Part shown: in pieces, positions 36,342 through 39,295 of the stretch
How the letters are laid out: each line of letters opens with the position of its first letter
How positions within the stretch are numbered: position 1 is the stretch's first letter
From: Sulfurovum sp.
GTDB taxonomy: Bacteria > Campylobacterota > Campylobacteria > Campylobacterales > Sulfurovaceae
Length of the DNA: 39,295 bases
Direction: 5' to 3'
NCBI GenBank assembly: GCA_030949325.1
Contig: JAUZSQ010000032.1
Location: 1-39,295 of the forward strand
Translations under genes and position numbers: made by a program
The notes under the pieces: generated by a model
Seen by the model: only the letters and a program-made list of their open reading frames with translations
The model's database searches: none
What the model was told of the DNA's origin: nothing

Positions 36342-37146
36342 ATGAAAAATCATTTCAAACAAATATTCGTCATCGGAATATTAACACTAGCTATCGCAGA
36401 CAGTGCCTTAGCACAAGACCCATCCTCCAATCCTGAGGTGATTGCAGACACGGTAAAGCTTATCAACATTACAGGTAAGCAAAGAATGCTTTCTCAAAGA
36501 ATTGCCAAAGATTATCTCTATGCAGGTAAAAAAGTAGCTACTTCAAAAGCCACGCAACAGCTAAAAAAATCTATGCAAGAGTTGAGTAAAGTACAAGAAG
36601 TATTGATGAATGCCATTAATGATGAAGAGATTAAAAACCTTCTAGCCTTTGTCGAGATGGGTACAGAAGACTTTGATATGACAGCCAATGAAGCATTTAG
36701 TATAGACAATGCTCAACTTATTATTGACCTTAGTGAGTCTATGCTAGAAGGAAGCCAGTATGTAGTAGATTCACTCAAAGCAGACGATTGTCCTCAAAGA
36801 GTCTAAAATTGTCGAAATTGCAGGAAAGCAACGTATGTTTGCCCAGCGTATTGCCAAATATTATATCGCCTATCAAATAGGTATCAAGGATAAAAATACC
36901 ATTGTCCAAATGAACAGTGCTGTCGAAATGTTTAGAAGTTCACATAATCAACTGATGGCAAATCAAAGTAATACTCCCCAAATTAATAAACACCTCAATA
37001 GTATTGATAGACTATGGAAAATTGTCTATAAATTTTATCTCAATATTGAGAAAGGTGGATTACCTTTAATTGTTTTTAATACCACCGATAATATTACGAA
37101 AAAAATGGATACGATTACCAACCTCTATATTGAACTTTATAAATAA
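36342..37146 (+). CDS. exported PilJ-like sensor-domain protein 2 (frameshifted)
   Basis: Repaired length 267 residues. The first frame encodes a signal peptide and one canonical PilJ motif (NITGKQRMLSQRIAKDYLYA). It stops at 36806, but the next frame carries the second (EIAGKQRMFAQRIAKYYIAY) to 37146. One extra C at 36792-36793 gives DDCLKESKIVEIAGKQRM across the joint. The RMLSQRIA helix corresponds to the P-box-like ligand-binding segment of NarX/PilJ sensors. Two tandem domains in a stand-alone exported protein are unusual, since these domains normally sit in membrane receptors. Confidence 0.75.
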
Positions 37147-37155
37147 GGAAATAGT

Positions 37156-37910
37156 ATGTATCAAAATTTTCGTCCTATAGTCTTACTCTTAGCCCTCAAT
37201 ATGACACTTTTTGCAACTACAAGAAGTGATGTGAAAATTCTTGAAGCTACAGAGAATATTCGTTATTTGAGTCAAAAAATTGTCAAAAATTATTTTTTCT
37301 CTACCAGCTATCCTCAGCAACTGATGATGCAAAATACCTTAGATACAGAAATAGAAGCCTTAGGTGAAAACTTTAGAATCATTGCTATCACGAGTAAAGA
37401 TGGTGATACCAAAGATATTTTAGAATTTTTATCTTATAATAGAGAACAGATGCTTGAACTTTTTGGGCAAGAGCATAACTTTGAGAATGCTTCACTGATG
37501 ATAGATTATGGAGAAACACTGCTTGAAGGGGTCAATTCTATTGCACAAGCCTATGAATATCCCTTCTCCGATGAAGAAGCCCTCCTTATAGCCAATAAGA
37601 CATTGAATACCTCCTACAACGCATACTCAAATATTATATGGTCATGCATTCAGAGTTCTATAGCCCAGTCATTCAAGAGTTACTACAACAATCGATAGTC
37701 GAACTAGAAGAAAACCTCAAACTTCTTAACAAATACAGCTATCCTTATGCCTTACAAGTAGAAAGAAGTAAGCTCAATAATGCTTGGGCAAAAAGTAAAC
37801 TACTCATTCAAAAGCCTAAAGCACTCTTTATTCCTATTTTACTGTTCTCTTCTATCAACTATATGGAAACACTCACGCGTACCTTAGCACAGCAACATAG
37901 CAAAAATTAA
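37156..37910 (+). CDS. exported PilJ-like sensor-domain protein 3 (frameshifted)
   Basis: Signal peptide (YQNFRPIVLLLALNMTLFAT) and a sensor helix (EATENIRYLSQKIVKNYFFS), weaker than in protein 2. The first frame runs to 37698, while the real 3' half is in another frame (MVMHSEFYSPVIQELLQQSI and KPKALFIPILLFSSINYMET) to 37910. One missing T near 37635 joins them as NAYSNIYMVMHSEF, giving 251 residues, close to protein 1 (252). AAGGAAAT precedes the ATG. It lies 15 bases before the kinase, which has the strongest ribosome site of the cluster. Confidence 0.7.
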
Positions 37911-37925
37911 TAAAGGAGAGAGGAA

Positions 37926-39295
37926 ATGAAGATTTTTAATACTAAAACGATTGTGATGCTATTTATCTTGATAATTCTTATCATTATCTCAGGGCTTACC
38001 TACTACACCTATACAGCCTACAGTAGCTATTCACTTAGTAAGCATAGTGAGCATAATTATCAACTCAATCAAAAGATAGACCATCTTCTAAACCTCTTGG
38101 ATACTGAACGTCTTCACTCTGCTCTTTTTTTGGCTACAGGAGGACAAGTAGAATTTAATAGGCTTAAAGAGTCTAGAGATATCGCTGATATGAGTATGAA
38201 TAAGGTAGAAACACTACTGCGTCATACCTCCTACCATGAAACCTTTGCAAAAGTAAATATACAACTCAAGCATGTACGGAATAAAGTTGATTCTATGAGT
38301 CCTGAGTATCAAGATATCTTATATACGCACTATCATGAGAAAATTTCGTTGGGTTTATTAGACATTATGTATAAAGTCACTGCCCATGAAAAAATAAAAA
38401 AAACACACGATTCTATGACTGTTTTTAATGGCTTTACCAAACTCAAAGAGTACTCTGTGACAGAAAATACTACCATTGCTTTCTTACTGAAATCTTCTCA
38501 GAAGATGAGGGATAAAGATTTGATGATTTGGAATACCTTGCTCATTTACAATAGTTTACCCTCGTATCAAAAATTAACCAAAAAGATGCAACATGATATC
38601 AATTCACTCATTAGTAACGAAACTTTTTATAGCTTAGGAGAGACCCAACGTGTCAAGATACTCTATGGTGCACTCTTGGGAGACTATGATATTAGTCTCA
38701 AAGAGTGGTTTATCCAAATGGAGGAAAAGGTCATCTTCTATGCTACAGCCCAAGAATTACTCAGTACAGAGATTCAAAAGTATATGATAGAGAATCAACA
38801 AGGTGCCAAGAATACGATACTAGGCTATGGCATACTCTTATTTTTGTTCTTCATTTTACTCATTGTATTGTCTATTATTTATTATAGATTACAGCAAGAA
38901 AAAAGGATTTTTGAAGATACTCTAAAAGAGATTGAACAAGTCTTAACTCTAGAGCAACAAGAAACGCTCAAAAAACTTATCAAGAAACAAGAAATCAATG
39001 ATATTTATCGTTTCTTAAGCCAAACCATTAAGGAAGCCAATCAAGCCAAAGATTTATTTTTGGCCAATATGTCACATGAGATTCGTACTCCTCTCAATGG
39101 TATCGTTGGATTTACACAACTCCTCAAATCTACTGCTGTGACAGAAGAACAAGAAGGGTTTATTACTGTTATAGAAAATAGTTCAGATAATCTACTGACC
39201 ATTGTCAATGATATTCTTGACCTCGCTAAGATAAAAGCCAATAAAATAGACTTAGAAAGTATTCCCTTTTCTCCTATAGAGAAGTTTGAATCTGC
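37926..39295 (+). CDS. sensor histidine kinase with NIT-like periplasmic domain (partial)
   Basis: Open to the end of the window (456 codons). Order: membrane helix ([20 protein letters not shown]), a periplasmic helical domain of about 270 residues beginning with [20 protein letters not shown], which resembles the NIT (nitrate/nitrite-sensing) domain, a second membrane helix ([18 protein letters not shown]), a short linker and the dimerisation/phosphoacceptor H-box [19 protein letters not shown] with His384. The H-box type is that of hybrid kinases, so a receiver or further domains may follow outside the window. AAAGGAGAGAGG precedes the ATG. With the three PilJ-like proteins upstream it forms a candidate sensing module. 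Confidence 0.85.
   Translation, partial: MKIFNTKTIVMLFILIILIIISGLTYYTYTAYSSYSLSKHSEHNYQLNQKIDHLLNLLDTERLHSALFLATGGQVEFNRLKESRDIADMSMNKVETLLRHTSYHETFAKVNIQLKHVRNKVDSMSPEYQDILYTHYHEKISLGLLDIMYKVTAHEKIKKTHDSMTVFNGFTKLKEYSVTENTTIAFLLKSSQKMRDKDLMIWNTLLIYNSLPSYQKLTKKMQHDINSLISNETFYSLGETQRVKILYGALLGDYDISLKEWFIQMEEKVIFYATAQELLSTEIQKYMIENQQGAKNTILGYGILLFLFFILLIVLSIIYYRLQQEKRIFEDTLKEIEQVLTLEQQETLKKLIKKQEINDIYRFLSQTIKEANQAKDLFLANMSHEIRTPLNGIVGFTQLLKSTAVTEEQEGFITVIENSSDNLLTIVNDILDLAKIKANKIDLESIPFSPIEKFES

Overview
The window reads as a chromosomal segment of a Campylobacterota (Epsilonproteobacteria) member, probably a free-living Sulfurovum/Sulfurimonas-like lineage. This rests on low GC, dense co-oriented gene blocks, extended -10 promoters (TGNTATAAT type) without clear -35 boxes, and the combination of Der, TrpS, RadA, AcpS, a DnaJ-HspR pair, many small periplasmic proteins and c-type cytochromes. 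The taxon is inferred from gene content only.

Layout: 1-2.93 kb is a decayed region with a broken small gene, about 2.2 kb of scrambled coding remnants and the 3' end of an IS4-type transposase that abuts a truncated PIN-like nuclease gene. 2.93-5.1 kb (minus) holds the PIN-like gene, an EamA transporter and a DUF3108 periplasmic protein. 5.1-13.1 kb (minus) holds a PKD-domain lipoprotein and one giant secreted protein (about 2,427 residues once frameshifts are repaired) made of 21 FG-GAP repeats, a linker domain, 12 cadherin-like repeats and a thrombospondin-type-3 calcium-binding tail. 13.2-18.4 kb (plus) holds an MscS channel, a metzincin lipoprotein protease with a separate propeptide-like partner, der and trpS. 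18.4-20.1 kb (minus) is a three-gene operon with two exported rhodanese-like proteins. 20.2-23.2 kb (plus) carries radA, acpS, two lipoproteins and a small cytosolic protein. 23.2-26.6 kb (minus) is argD-tolC-midA with overlapping genes. 26.6-27.9 kb (plus) is an Omp85-type barrel without POTRA domains. 27.9-29.2 kb (minus) is dnaJ/cbpA-hspR with a visible HAIR operator. 29.3-31.5 kb (minus) is a cytochrome c', a HlyD-type adaptor and a periplasmic protein. 31.7-33.3 kb (plus) has two tandem paralogous exported proteins built of 11-residue repeats. 33.5-39.3 kb (plus) has a periplasmic protein, a di-haem cytochrome c peroxidase, three stand-alone PilJ-like sensor-domain proteins and the start of a NIT-domain histidine kinase that runs off the end.

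Two groups look most promising as little-described systems. The first is the peroxidase / triple PilJ-like / NIT-kinase cluster, which looks like a periplasmic sensing module, possibly for nitrogen oxides. The second is the tandem pair of exported hendecad-repeat proteins.

An important caveat is that at least ten genes, including the core gene radA, are interrupted by single-base indels, mostly in short homopolymers. Where an identical duplicated copy exists (cadherin repeats), the extra bases can be seen directly. The simplest explanation is uncorrected sequencing error, so frameshifted genes are annotated here at their repaired extents.
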